In this document: positions 15,994 to 25,194 of the stretch, piece by piece
Layout: every line of letters begins with the position of its first letter
Position numbering within the stretch: the first letter of the stretch is position 1
Assembly: GCA_014324045.1 (NCBI GenBank)
Contig: JACOMY010000024.1
Coordinates: 1-64,000 of the forward strand
Source: Rhodospirillales bacterium
GTDB taxonomy: Bacteria; Pseudomonadota; Alphaproteobacteria; Kiloniellales; JACOMY01
DNA length: 64,000 nucleotides
Direction of reading: 5' to 3'
Program-made: the position numbers and the translations under genes
The notes under the pieces: generated by a model
The model's database searches: none
Told to the model about the DNA's origin: nothing
What the model saw: the letters and a program-made list of their open reading frames with translations, nothing else

Positions 15994-18072
15994 ATGCTTG
16001 ACGGACGCGATTCCCGCTATGACGTGCTTTTTGAACCGCTGACCATTGGCCCGGTGACGGCCAAGAATCGATTCTACCAGGTCCCCCATTGCAACGGCGG
16101 CGGCTATCGTGACCCCTCGGCGGCAGCTGCCATGCGCGGGATCAAATCCGAGGGTGGCTGGGGCGTGATCTTTACCGAACAGTGCGAGATGCATCACACC
16201 TCGGAAATCGCACCCTTTATCGAATTGCGCCTGTGGGAAGACAAGGACATCCCGATGCTGGCCAAGATGGCGGGCAAGATTAAGGAACACGGGGCGCTGG
16301 CCGGCATCCAACTGGCCTATTCCGGGATCAACGGACCTAATTTGTACACCAAGGAAGTGCCGCGGGCCGTCTCGCCTGGGCCGATCCGCACCTTCACCAA
16401 CGATCCGGTTCAAGCGCGGGCGCTGTCCAAGGAGGAGATCCAGGACCTGCGACGCTGGTTTGTGAACGCGGCGACGCGCGCCAAGGAAGCGGGGTTCGAC
16501 CTGATTTGCCTTTACGGTGCCCATGGGTTCGGCATCTTACAGCATTTCCTGAGCCGCGCGACCAATATGCGCGACGATGAATATGGCGGCAGCCTTGAAA
16601 ACCGCTCCCGTTTTGCCCGCGAGGCGATCGCTGACATGCGCGAGGCTGTCGGCGACACGATGGGGCTGACGTTGCGGGTGAGCCTCGACGAGACCATCGG
16701 CGATCTGGGCTTTTCCAATGCCGAGGTGCGCGAGTTCATCGACATGAATAAGGACCTGCCGGACCTCTGGGATCTGGCGCACGGAACGTGGGAGGATTGC
16801 TCGGGTTCGAGCCGCTTCAAGGAAGAAGCCGCGCAGGAGGCACTGGTGCGCGGCATACGCGAACTGTCGTCGAAACCCGTAGTCGGCGTGGGCCGCTTCA
16901 CCTCTCCGGAGGTGATGGCCAGGATGGTACGCACGAGTCTGTTGGATGCCATCGGTTGCGCGCGGCCGTCAATTGCAGATCCGTTTCTGCCGAAAAAGAT
17001 CGAGACGGGCCGAATCGAGGATATCCGTGAATGCATCGGCTGCAACATCTGCATCACCGGCGACATGACCATGTCAATCAGTCGCTGCACCCAGAACCCC
17101 ACCTTCATGGAAGAATGGCGCAAAGGCTGGCATCCCGAACGGATGAACCCGAAAGGCAGCAGTTCGAACGTGTTGGTTGTCGGCGCAGGGCCAGCGGGTC
17201 TGGAGGCCACGCGAGCGCTGGCGGAGCGCGGTTATGACATTGCCCTGGCCGAGGCGGGCAGGGTTCTGGGCGGGCGCGTGGCACGCGAGCGGCTGTTGCC
17301 GGGGCTGAGCGCATGGGGGCGTGTGGTCGATTACCGCGAATACCAGATCAGCCAGAAACCCAATGTGGAGAGTTACTTCGACAGCGTGCTTGATGCTGAT
17401 GCGATCTTGGAGTTCGGATTCGAGAACATCTGTATTGCCACAGGCGCAAAATGGCGGGCCGATGGGGTCAGTCGGCAGCATGTGGTGCCGATGCCTATCG
17501 ACGCCGCCATGCCGATCTTCACACCCGACGACATCATGGACGGCAAGCGGCCTTCGGGCCGTGTGGTGATCTATGACGACGATCACTATTACATGGGCGG
17601 CGTTATGGCCGAGCTTTTGCAGCAAGAAGGTTGCGAGGTCACCATCATCACCCCGTCAGCCTACCTGTCTGACTGGACGGTGAATACGCTGGAGCAACAC
17701 ACGATTCACAAACGTCTGGCTGAGATGGAAGTGGAGATCGTGCTGAACCGAGGTGTGATTGCCATCTGCGCAGACCATGTGGTGTCGAATTGTACCTATA
17801 CCGACCAGACCCGGCAGATCGACTGTGATGCCGTGATCGTGGTGGCCTCCAAGATGGAGAACAATCGAATTTACCACGATCTGAAGGCGCGCGAGACCGA
17901 CTGGGCCGATGCCGGAATCAAGTCGGTGCGAATCATCGGCGATGCGGAGGCACCCGGGCCAATCGCTTGGGCGACCTATGCCGGCCACCGTTATGCGCGC
18001 GAGTTGGACTGCGAAGATATCGGCGACGCGCTTCCCTTCCGCCGCGAGATCACGGAACTGGCTGTCGATTGA
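15994..18072 (+). CDS. Histamine/trimethylamine dehydrogenase family iron-sulfur flavoprotein
   Basis: 692 aa from the ATG at 15994 (AGGAGAG ribosome site). It is an N-terminal TIM-barrel FMN domain plus ADP- and NAD-like Rossmann domains, collinear with trimethylamine dehydrogenase. Cys33 in QVPHCNGGG matches the cysteine that forms 6-S-cysteinyl-FMN. Cys347, Cys350, Cys353 and Cys365 match the [4Fe-4S] ligands. YGAH (Tyr174, His177) matches the catalytic Tyr-His pair. The three substrate-bowl positions are Gln63, Trp259 and Asp357, against Tyr/Trp/Trp in trimethylamine dehydrogenase; as I recall, Gln/Trp/Asp is the set in histamine dehydrogenase. The predicted substrate is a primary amine (histamine, agmatine or putrescine class), with electrons passed to ETF. 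Confidence 0.87.
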   Translation: MLDGRDSRYDVLFEPLTIGPVTAKNRFYQVPHCNGGGYRDPSAAAAMRGIKSEGGWGVIFTEQCEMHHTSEIAPFIELRLWEDKDIPMLAKMAGKIKEHGALAGIQLAYSGINGPNLYTKEVPRAVSPGPIRTFTNDPVQARALSKEEIQDLRRWFVNAATRAKEAGFDLICLYGAHGFGILQHFLSRATNMRDDEYGGSLENRSRFAREAIADMREAVGDTMGLTLRVSLDETIGDLGFSNAEVREFIDMNKDLPDLWDLAHGTWEDCSGSSRFKEEAAQEALVRGIRELSSKPVVGVGRFTSPEVMARMVRTSLLDAIGCARPSIADPFLPKKIETGRIEDIRECIGCNICITGDMTMSISRCTQNPTFMEEWRKGWHPERMNPKGSSSNVLVVGAGPAGLEATRALAERGYDIALAEAGRVLGGRVARERLLPGLSAWGRVVDYREYQISQKPNVESYFDSVLDADAILEFGFENICIATGAKWRADGVSRQHVVPMPIDAAMPIFTPDDIMDGKRPSGRVVIYDDDHYYMGGVMAELLQQEGCEVTIITPSAYLSDWTVNTLEQHTIHKRLAEMEVEIVLNRGVIAICADHVVSNCTYTDQTRQIDCDAVIVVASKMENNRIYHDLKARETDWADAGIKSVRIIGDAEAPGPIAWATYAGHRYARELDCEDIGDALPFRREITELAVD

Positions 18073-18077
18073 GCGCG

Positions 18078-19202
18078 ATGCTCGATATCCTCAACCGACT
18101 GATCGCCTTCGATACGGTCAGCGCGAAATCAAACCTCGCGCTTATCGACTTTGTGCAAAGCTATCTCGGCGAACGAGGGTTTCGCATCACCCGACTTGAC
18201 GATCCAGACGAACCGAAAGCCGGGCTTTATGCCGAGATTGGACCGGCAGGACCGGGCGTTTTGCTGTCGGCCCATACGGACGTTGTGCCCGTCGAAGGTC
18301 AGGCCTGGACGCGCGATCCGTTCCGGCTCACGCTTGAGGAGGAGCGCGTCTATGGACGCGGTACCACGGACATGAAGGGCTTCGTCGCGGCCATGCTGAA
18401 TGCCGCCGATGACGCCAGACGTGCTCCGTTGCGCGAACCCTTGAAATTGGTCCTGTCCTATGACGAAGAGATCGGATGTGTCGGGATCTCCCGCATGATG
18501 GAGCGTCTGAGGCCGCTGATCGGCAAGCCGCGCATGGCCATCGTAGGCGAGCCGACCGAGATGCAAGTCGCCATAAGCCACAAAGGCAAACGGGCTTATC
18601 GCGCCATCATCGGCGGCGAGGCCGGCCATTCCGCCATGGCACCACATTTTGTGAACGCGCTGAATGTGGCAGCAGATTTTGTGCAGGCCTTGCAGGGGAT
18701 TGCGCGAGATCTATGCATCAGCGGGGCACAGGACCCGGGTTATGATATCCCCTGCAGCACGGTGCATGTAGGTACCCTTTCGGGTGGGCGTGCCCTCAAT
18801 ATCGTGCCTGACGAGGCGCAGATGACCTTTGAAGTTCGCCATGTGGCGCTGGATGACCCCGACGCCCTGGAAGGTCGCATTATGGCTGCGGCAGAGCGGA
18901 TTTGCGAAAGCTACGGCGCGGGGGCCCAGATTGAGATAGCGTCGCCCAGCAGGTATCCGGGCCTTGACACGCCGCCCGACACGGCGGTTGTGGGCGAAGT
19001 GTCGCGCTTGGCGCTTAGCGGGATAACCAAGGTCGCTTTCGGAACGGAGGCGGGGTTCTTCGCGCAATTAGGTATCCCCACCGTGGTCTGCGGGCCAGGC
19101 TCCATGGCGGGGCAGGGGCACAAGGCTGATGAATTCCTGATGCTGCCCCAATTGACGGCTTGCGAGACTATGCTGAGTCGGCTCGTTGACAGCATGAGCT
19201 AG
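18078..19202 (+). CDS. M20 acetylornithine deacetylase-type hydrolase (ArgE family)
   Basis: 374 aa from the ATG at 18078, 5 nt after the flavoprotein gene. Metal-site motifs are visible: LLSAHTDVVPVEGQ, GRGTTDMKG, the catalytic SYDEEIGCVG, a VGEPTEM segment and a C-terminal GQGHKADEF. This is the ArgE branch, which removes N-acetyl from acetylornithine using a dinuclear zinc or cobalt site. In this operon it may act on an N-acylated amino acid or diamine rather than serve arginine synthesis, as it is flanked by amine dehydrogenase and carbamoylputrescine amidase genes. It shares little beyond the fold with the other M20 gene at 43.1 kb. Confidence 0.88.
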   Translation: MLDILNRLIAFDTVSAKSNLALIDFVQSYLGERGFRITRLDDPDEPKAGLYAEIGPAGPGVLLSAHTDVVPVEGQAWTRDPFRLTLEEERVYGRGTTDMKGFVAAMLNAADDARRAPLREPLKLVLSYDEEIGCVGISRMMERLRPLIGKPRMAIVGEPTEMQVAISHKGKRAYRAIIGGEAGHSAMAPHFVNALNVAADFVQALQGIARDLCISGAQDPGYDIPCSTVHVGTLSGGRALNIVPDEAQMTFEVRHVALDDPDALEGRIMAAAERICESYGAGAQIEIASPSRYPGLDTPPDTAVVGEVSRLALSGITKVAFGTEAGFFAQLGIPTVVCGPGSMAGQGHKADEFLMLPQLTACETMLSRLVDSMS

Positions 19203-19218
19203 TGAAGGGGATGGAGCG

Positions 19219-20079
19219 ATGCGAAAGGTCACGGTTGCAGCAACCCAGATGGCCTGTGGCGCGGAGACACCGGCCAATATCGCGCGGGCAGAGGCGCTGG
19301 TGCGCGAAGCGGCGGGGTGCGCAGATTTTCCTTTTGCAGGAGCTTTTTGCAAGCCGGTATTTCTGCCAGGATGAATATCCGGGCGATCTGAACCGTGCTT
19401 TGCTGGCACAGGGCTACCCAACATTGGCACGCTTTGAAGCATTGGCCGCAGAGCTGCAGGTCGTGTTGCCGGTGTCCTTTTTCGAGCTTGCGGGCCAGGC
19501 GCGGTTCAACTGCGTCGCCGTGATCGACGCCGATGAACGGCGTCTGGGGCTTTATCGTAAGACCCATATTCCCCATGGAGCCGACTATCAGGAGAAATAC
19601 CATTTCTCGCCAGGTGACACGAGGTTTCGCGTTTGGGACACGGCCTTCGGCAAAATTGGCGCCGGCATCTGCTGGGACCAGTGGTTTCCCGAAGCTGCGC
19701 GCGCCATGGCGCTTAGTGGGGCAGAGCCCCGGCTTCGGCTCTCTGAGATCGGGGCGGATGACTGGGATTCCGCCCCCCATTGGCAGCGTGTGCAGCAGGG
19801 CTACGCCGGGGCGGAACCTGGCGCCGCTAATCGCCTCCGGGCCGAGCTGGGCAGATTCGGAACCGAGATGACCTTCTATGGCTCGTCCTTCATCGCCGAC
19901 GAGACGAATTGGAGGCCAAGGTCGCCGAAGCCAATCAGATAAGCCAGACGATGCTGGTTCATGAGTTCGATCTCGGTGCCGTTGCCTGCCACCGAGCCTG
20001 CTTGGGCATCTTCCGTGACCGCCGGCCCGAGCATTACGGTGCGCTGATGACGCTTGATGGACGTTTCGCTCGGTCATAG
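19219..20079 (+). pseudogene. N-carbamoylputrescine amidase (AguB-like), frameshifted
   Basis: The ATG at 19219 opens RKVTVAATQMACGAETPANI, the usual nitrilase-family start. About 100 nt later the frame shifts (near 19310-19325). The middle is intact in the second frame, with LLQELFASRYF (Glu), LYRKTHIPHG (Lys) and GAGICWDQWFPEAAR (nucleophile Cys). Further disruption follows after MALSGAE, and the end (KVAEANQISQ..., GIFRDRRPEHYGAL) is in another frame after about 19905. The closest family is AguB, which converts N-carbamoylputrescine to putrescine, CO2 and ammonia. At least two frameshifts make it a pseudogene unless they are sequencing errors. Confidence 0.82.
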
Positions 20080-20129
20080 GAAATACCTAACGCGATAGGC
20101 GCGAAACTTGGACATTTTGTGAAAACAAG

Positions 20130-20144
20130 TTAGGCAGGAGCTAA
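20130..20144 (+). promoter_or_regulatory. LysR box B (TTAGGC-N4-GCTAA) upstream of the pot operon
   Basis: TTAGGCAGGAGCTAA is 86 bp before the potA GTG and shares 11 fixed bases with boxes A and C. The only other symmetry in the interval is CCTAACGCGATAGG near 20088. Confidence 0.72.
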
Positions 20145-20230
20145 GAAGCGCTGAGGGAGTCGAGTCTTCTGTCCCTGGCGCTTCATTCATAGGATCGTCT
20201 TAATTCAACCATGGTCCGGAGACAGAGCCC

Positions 20231-21322
20231 GTGCCGCAGGACAGGGAAATCGCCATTGAAGTGCAAAATGCAGTCAAGCATTATGGCACATTTACCGCCC
20301 TTAAGACGATCTCCCTTTCCATCCGGGACAACGAGTTCTTCACGCTCCTCGGGCCGTCCGGCTGCGGCAAGACCACGCTTTTGCGGATGATCGCAGGCTT
20401 TGAAGATGTGACCGAAGGGGCAATCTACCTTTATGGTGATGAGATCGACAGGCTGCCGCCGCACAAACGGCCGGTAAACACCGTCTTTCAGAATTACGCG
20501 CTGTTCCCTCACATGACCGTTCTGGAGAACGTGGGCTTTGGGCTGGAGATGCTGGGGAAATCCAAGGCCGAGGCCCGCGCGCGGGCAGGCGAGGTGCTAG
20601 AAATGGTCCGGCTGTCGCAATTCGCCGCCCGCAAACCGTCGCAACTGTCGGGCGGGCAGCAGCAACGGGTGGCCCTTGCCCGCGCTCTGGCACCGCGGCC
20701 CAAGGTTCTTCTGCTGGACGAGCCGCTGTCGGCGCTTGACCTGAAATTGCGCAAGGCCATGCAGGTGGAACTCAAGCACCTTCAGCGCGAGACGGGAATC
20801 ACATTCATTTTCGTCACCCACGATCAAGCAGAGGCTCTGACCATGTCGGACCGTATCGCGGTCATGTCCGAAGGGGAACTGCAGCAGCTGGGCGAAGCAC
20901 GCGAGATTTACGAAAGGCCGCGCAACGTCTTCGTCGCGGATTTCATCGGCGATACCAACCTGATGGAAGTGACCGTCGACAAGGTCGAGGGCAGCCGGGC
21001 GCAGTGCCATTTAGGCGGCGGGCACAAGCTGACATGCGATTCCGTCGACGGGATCGGCCCGGGGGCGAAGGTGCACATGTCACTGAGGCCCGAGCGGCTG
21101 TTCCTTTCGGCAGATCCGGTCGAAGCGGAAAGCCTGTCGGGCACGGTGCGGGAGACAATCTATATCGGCACCGATATCGCGACCGTCGTTGAGCTCGAGG
21201 ACGGCCCGCAGTTCACGATCCGGTCGTCGAATTCCACCCGCGGCAATGCTAGAGTCTTCGAAGCGGGAACCCCGGTTGCCGTTAACATGGAAATGGGGGC
21301 GGCACGCCTCCTTGTCGATTGA
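20231..21322 (+). CDS. potA: Spermidine/putrescine ABC importer ATPase PotA
   Basis: 363 aa from a GTG start. Walker A is GPSGCGKTT, Q-loop FQNYALFPH, signature LSGGQQQRVALARAL, Walker B VLLLDEPLSALD and H-loop FVTHDQAEA, with a C-terminal TOBE domain (SLRPERLFL). It energises uptake of polyamines. It is first in the potABC-aphA-potD operon, with its stop overlapping the potB start (TGATG). LysR box B lies upstream, linking uptake to the amine catabolic regulon. Confidence 0.94.
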   Translation: MPQDREIAIEVQNAVKHYGTFTALKTISLSIRDNEFFTLLGPSGCGKTTLLRMIAGFEDVTEGAIYLYGDEIDRLPPHKRPVNTVFQNYALFPHMTVLENVGFGLEMLGKSKAEARARAGEVLEMVRLSQFAARKPSQLSGGQQQRVALARALAPRPKVLLLDEPLSALDLKLRKAMQVELKHLQRETGITFIFVTHDQAEALTMSDRIAVMSEGELQQLGEAREIYERPRNVFVADFIGDTNLMEVTVDKVEGSRAQCHLGGGHKLTCDSVDGIGPGAKVHMSLRPERLFLSADPVEAESLSGTVRETIYIGTDIATVVELEDGPQFTIRSSNSTRGNARVFEAGTPVAVNMEMGAARLLVD

Positions 21323-22242
21323 TGGCTGGCGGGGCGGCGCCCGGCGGCTCTGTTCAGAGCAAGACTTACCGTGAGGCGCGTGGTTGGCTCTTGCTGCCCG
21401 CATGGGTGACGCTGGGTATTCTGACCCTTGCCCCGCTGACGATCATGCTTGTCTATTCCTTCCTGACAAAGGAGTTCCGGGGCGGGGTCATCTGGGAGTT
21501 CAGCCTCGACGCCTATGATCAATTCTTCTTTGATCGCGGTCTCTTCGGGGATGAGCCGCCACGCATCGAGTGGACCTATATCGGGATATTCTGGCGCTCG
21601 ATTTGGCAGGCCGGGGCGGCGACGATCCTGAGCCTGCTGATCGGGTTCCCGACCGCCTGTTTCATTGCCACCCGCCCGGAGAAAGAGCGCACGCTCTGGG
21701 TCTTTCTTGTCACTATTCCTTATTGGGTGAACCTGCTCATTCGCACCGTGTCGATGAAGTTCCTACTGCGTGACGAAGGGCCACTGAGTGACGGTCTGAT
21801 AGCCATAGGCGCGATTTCTGAGCCTCTCGGCATCGTCAATACGAATCTCGCTGTGCAATTGGGCCTCTTCTATTCCTACCTGCCATTCATGGTCTTGCCG
21901 ATCTATGCGGCAGTGGAGCGCTACAACTTCGCGCTCTCGGAGGCCGCGGCGGACCTCTATGCCCCGCGCTGGACCGTGCTGCGCCGGATCTTGCTGCCTG
22001 TGGTGAAGCCGGGAATCGTGGCGGGCTGCATCCTTGTCTTCGTGCCTTCGCTTGGCTCTTTCCTTGCGCCGGACCTGTTGGGCGGGGCGAAGAATTTCAT
22101 GATCGGCTCGCTCATCGAAGAACAGTTCAAGGGCAACGCCGGCAATTGGCCCTTTGGGGCGGCGGCGTCGATGATCCTGCTGACACTGGTGCTGATCCTG
22201 CTCATCGCCTCGGCCCGGCAAAGTCAGAAGAGGGATGGGTGA
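21322..22242 (+). CDS. potB: Spermidine/putrescine ABC importer permease PotB
   Basis: 306 aa with about six membrane segments. The ATG at 21322 overlaps the potA stop; the TTG at 21319 listed by the ORF track is not needed. The EAA loop near the C-terminus ([20 protein letters not shown]) contacts PotA. PotB forms the channel with PotC. Confidence 0.93.
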   Translation: MAGGAAPGGSVQSKTYREARGWLLLPAWVTLGILTLAPLTIMLVYSFLTKEFRGGVIWEFSLDAYDQFFFDRGLFGDEPPRIEWTYIGIFWRSIWQAGAATILSLLIGFPTACFIATRPEKERTLWVFLVTIPYWVNLLIRTVSMKFLLRDEGPLSDGLIAIGAISEPLGIVNTNLAVQLGLFYSYLPFMVLPIYAAVERYNFALSEAAADLYAPRWTVLRRILLPVVKPGIVAGCILVFVPSLGSFLAPDLLGGAKNFMIGSLIEEQFKGNAGNWPFGAAASMILLTLVLILLIASARQSQKRDG

Positions 22243-23054
22243 TGGCAAAACCATACGATCTGCGTCGCTATCCTGGCTTCTTCGGCATCACGATCCTCTG
22301 TCTGGTTATCCTCTACGCGCCCCTCGCGGTCGTTGCCGTCTACAGCTTCAACGCTTCGCCCTCAATCACGATCTGGGAAGGCTTTTCCCTGCGCTGGTAT
22401 GTGGACGTCTTCACCGGGCCGGAAAGTGCCAAGTTCAAGGAAGCCGCCTGGAACAGTTTCATTATCGCCATCGCCGCAGCCACGACGGCCACGGTGATCG
22501 CCACGCTGGCGGCAACGGCGGTCCTGCGTACGGGCAAGTTCCGGCTGCGCACCCTGTCCGTCGGCCTGATCTCGTTGCCGCTGATGGTGCCCGAAATCGT
22601 GACCGCCGTGGCCACGCTGATCTTCTTCAATGCTATTGCCTTTGAAAGGGGGCTGATGACGATCCTGTTCGCCCATATCACCTTTTGCATTCCCTTTGCC
22701 TATATGCCGATTTCGGCCCGCATGCAGGGGATCGAGGCGAGTTATGAACAGGCGGCGATGGATCTTTATGCCACCAAACGCCAGGCCTTCATGCGCATCC
22801 TGATGCCTCTAATGATGCCGGGGATTGTGTCGGGCTTCATCCTTGCTTTCATCATTTCGCTGGACGACTTCATCATCACCAATTTCGTCAAAGGAGCTGG
22901 GGTCGAGACACTGCCCACGGCGATCTTCGGCGCGGTCAAACAGGGCATCAAGCCCAATATCATGGCCATTTCCACGTTGCTGCTTGCCGTGTCCATCCTA
23001 ATGGTGGCATTCTCTTGGCTGATCGGTCGACGGAACCAAGTGGAAGGGCGTTGA
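22242..23054 (+). CDS. potC: Spermidine/putrescine ABC importer permease PotC
   Basis: 270 aa from the ATG overlapping the potB stop (TGATG). It has six membrane segments and the EAA loop [20 protein letters not shown], followed by the PotC-typical [13 protein letters not shown]. It is the partner permease of PotB. Its stop overlaps the start of the acetylpolyamine amidohydrolase, so import and deacetylation are translated together. Confidence 0.94.
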   Translation: MAKPYDLRRYPGFFGITILCLVILYAPLAVVAVYSFNASPSITIWEGFSLRWYVDVFTGPESAKFKEAAWNSFIIAIAAATTATVIATLAATAVLRTGKFRLRTLSVGLISLPLMVPEIVTAVATLIFFNAIAFERGLMTILFAHITFCIPFAYMPISARMQGIEASYEQAAMDLYATKRQAFMRILMPLMMPGIVSGFILAFIISLDDFIITNFVKGAGVETLPTAIFGAVKQGIKPNIMAISTLLLAVSILMVAFSWLIGRRNQVEGR

Positions 23055-24082
23055 TGGAGACGATCTATTCCGAGAAGCACCGCCTGCGCGACGCGCAGAC
23101 CGAGCTTTACGGCGGCGAGCTTGTCTATCCCTTCGAGCGGCCTTCGCGTATGGATTATATCCTCGACCGTCTCAACACGGTGAAGCTGGGCTCGATCACC
23201 GCGCCCGATCCTCTGGACATGGTGCCCGTGATGGCCGTGCATGATGCGGGATATGTCGCCTTTCTGGAACGGGCTTGGCCGGACTGGGTCGCGGCCGGGT
23301 TCAAGGGCGAAGCGATTGCAGCGAATTGGCCCGCCCGCCGCATGGCACAGACCTGCCCCGACCATATCGATGGCCAGCTTGGCTATTACGCACTGGCCGC
23401 CGAGACCAGCATCACCGAAGGCACCTGGGCCGCCGCGCGGGCCGGCGCTGCGGTCGCGTTGACCGGGGCCCGGCGCATCCAGGACGGGGCGCGGGGCTGT
23501 TTCGCACTGTGCCGGCCGCCGGGGCATCATGCGGCGTTCGACATGTATGGCGGCTATTGTTTTCTGAATAACGCAGCCATTGCAGCACAGAATCTGCGGG
23601 GCGCGGGCCTTGCGCGGATCGCCGTTCTGGACGTGGATTTTCACCATGGCAATGGCACGCAGGACATTTTCTATGACCGGGACGATGTGCTGTTCGTTTC
23701 GCTGCACGGAGAGCCACAGCAGACCTTCCCCTATTACCTCGGCTATGCTGCCGAGATCGGGATAGGGGCTGGGGTTGGGTACACGCTAAATCTTCCAATG
23801 CCGCCCGGGACCGGCTTCGATGCATGGCGCAGGGCACTGGGGACAGCGCTGGACCGCGTGGCAGAATTCGGCCCCGATGCGTTGATCGTCTCGCTCGGGG
23901 TCGATACGTTCGAGACCGACCCGATCAGCTTTTTCAAACTCCGCTCTGCCGATTTTGTCACCATGGGTGCGGATATCGCCCAGGCCGCTCTGCCCACGCT
24001 GTTTGTGATGGAAGGCGGCTATGACATCACCGAGATCGGGGTCAACACCGTCAACGTGTTGGAAGGATTTCTCAGCCGCTGA
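23054..24082 (+). CDS. aphA: Acetylpolyamine amidohydrolase (class II HDAC-like)
   Basis: 342 aa from the ATG overlapping potC; upstream codons in the ORF track belong to potC. It is collinear with the Mycoplana ramosa enzyme, with identical landmark numbering: zinc ligands Asp195, His197 and Asp284, tandem His158-His159 in RPPGHHA, and Tyr323 in MEGGYD. The AGFKGEAIAANWPARR loop, which narrows the pocket in acetylpolyamine amidohydrolases and helps exclude peptide substrates, is present. The reaction is N-acetylputrescine, -cadaverine or -spermidine to the free amine plus acetate. Its place inside a pot operon implies that acetylated polyamines are imported and deacetylated. Confidence 0.93.
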   Translation: METIYSEKHRLRDAQTELYGGELVYPFERPSRMDYILDRLNTVKLGSITAPDPLDMVPVMAVHDAGYVAFLERAWPDWVAAGFKGEAIAANWPARRMAQTCPDHIDGQLGYYALAAETSITEGTWAAARAGAAVALTGARRIQDGARGCFALCRPPGHHAAFDMYGGYCFLNNAAIAAQNLRGAGLARIAVLDVDFHHGNGTQDIFYDRDDVLFVSLHGEPQQTFPYYLGYAAEIGIGAGVGYTLNLPMPPGTGFDAWRRALGTALDRVAEFGPDALIVSLGVDTFETDPISFFKLRSADFVTMGADIAQAALPTLFVMEGGYDITEIGVNTVNVLEGFLSR

Positions 24083-24111
24083 ACGCGGCCCAACCATGTC
24101 CGCCCGACCGT

Positions 24112-24133
24112 GCATCAACCAAGCATCAACCAA
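24112..24133 (+). repeat. Tandem 11-bp repeat in the aphA-potD spacer
   Basis: GCATCAACCAA occurs twice head to tail, ending 2 nt before the AGGAGA ribosome site of potD. It is probably a recent slippage duplication; a translational enhancer effect is possible but unsupported. Confidence 0.6.
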
Positions 24134-24145
24134 CAGGAGACCAAC

Positions 24146-25183
24146 ATGAAAACACTTCTCAAGACGACCGTTGCGGCCGCCGCCATGGCGCTGATTGCCG
24201 GGGCCGCATCCGCCGAAGGCAAGCTGGTGATCTATCACTGGTTCGAATACATCCCGCAAGAGCTGCTCGACAAGTTCAGCACGGAAACGGGCGTCGAGGT
24301 CGTCATGGACACCTATGACAGCAATGAAAGTCTGCTCGCCTCGCTGAAGGCCGGGGCCCTCGGCACCTATGACGTGGCCGTGCCGGGCGATTACATGGTT
24401 CAGATCATGGCGAACGAAGGTCTTCTCGACACGATTGCCGAAGGCGAATTGGCCAACAAGGGCAACATCGCGCCGGAATGGGCCGACCCAAGCTTTGATC
24501 CTGGCCGGGCATCGTCGATCCCCTATCAATGGGGCTCCACGTCCTTTGCCGTGAGCCGCGATGTCTACTCGGGCGACATCGCCACAACCGATATCCTGTT
24601 CAACCCGCCGGCGGAATTGTCCGGCAAGATCAACATGCTCGACGCTCAGGGTGAAGTGCTGGCCATGGCCGCGCTTCACATGGGCATACCGCAATGCTCG
24701 TCCGACAGGGATCAGCTGCGCGCGCTCAATGACATGTTGCAAGAGGCGAAGACACACTGGGCCTCGTTCAATTCCGATACGGCGAAAGAGGTTCTGGTCT
24801 CGGGCGATGCGGCTGTCGGCCAGATCTGGGATGGATTTGCCGCCAAAGGCCGGGCTGAGGGCGCCAATATCGAATATGCTTTCCCGACGCAGGGCTATGT
24901 GGTCTGGATGGATAACGTCGTGCTCCTGAAGGACGCGCCCAACCGCGAGAATGCGATCAAGTTCATGGACTTTCTTCTGGAGCCTGAAAATATCGCCGCA
25001 GTTTCGAACTTCGCGCGGTACAATGCCGGTTTGACCGCTGTTGGCGAGTTCCTTGACCCGTCGCTCGCCGAACAACCGGAAAGCAATCCGCCTGCCAATG
25101 CTGGCCCTGGGGTCTTCATCGAGGTGTGCGATCAGGCCACCCAGGAAGTCTATGACCAGATCTGGACCAACCTGAAGAAATGA
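24146..25183 (+). CDS. potD: Periplasmic polyamine-binding protein PotD/PotF
   Basis: 345 aa from the ATG at 24146, preceded by AGGAGA. A signal peptide (MKTLLKTTVAAAAMALIAGAASA) leads to LVIYHWFEYIPQELLDKFS, the usual PotD/PotF start (the WxxY region that holds the amine). The body fits a type-II binding fold. It delivers putrescine/spermidine, or here perhaps acetylated forms, to PotABC. A strong hairpin follows the stop, so the operon ends here. Confidence 0.92.
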   Translation: MKTLLKTTVAAAAMALIAGAASAEGKLVIYHWFEYIPQELLDKFSTETGVEVVMDTYDSNESLLASLKAGALGTYDVAVPGDYMVQIMANEGLLDTIAEGELANKGNIAPEWADPSFDPGRASSIPYQWGSTSFAVSRDVYSGDIATTDILFNPPAELSGKINMLDAQGEVLAMAALHMGIPQCSSDRDQLRALNDMLQEAKTHWASFNSDTAKEVLVSGDAAVGQIWDGFAAKGRAEGANIEYAFPTQGYVVWMDNVVLLKDAPNRENAIKFMDFLLEPENIAAVSNFARYNAGLTAVGEFLDPSLAEQPESNPPANAGPGVFIEVCDQATQEVYDQIWTNLKK

Positions 25184-25194
25184 TTGTAATTTGA

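Noticed and set aside
23786-25075. 429-aa minus ORF
   Set aside because: Lies antisense to aphA and potD, both fully supported; no motif.
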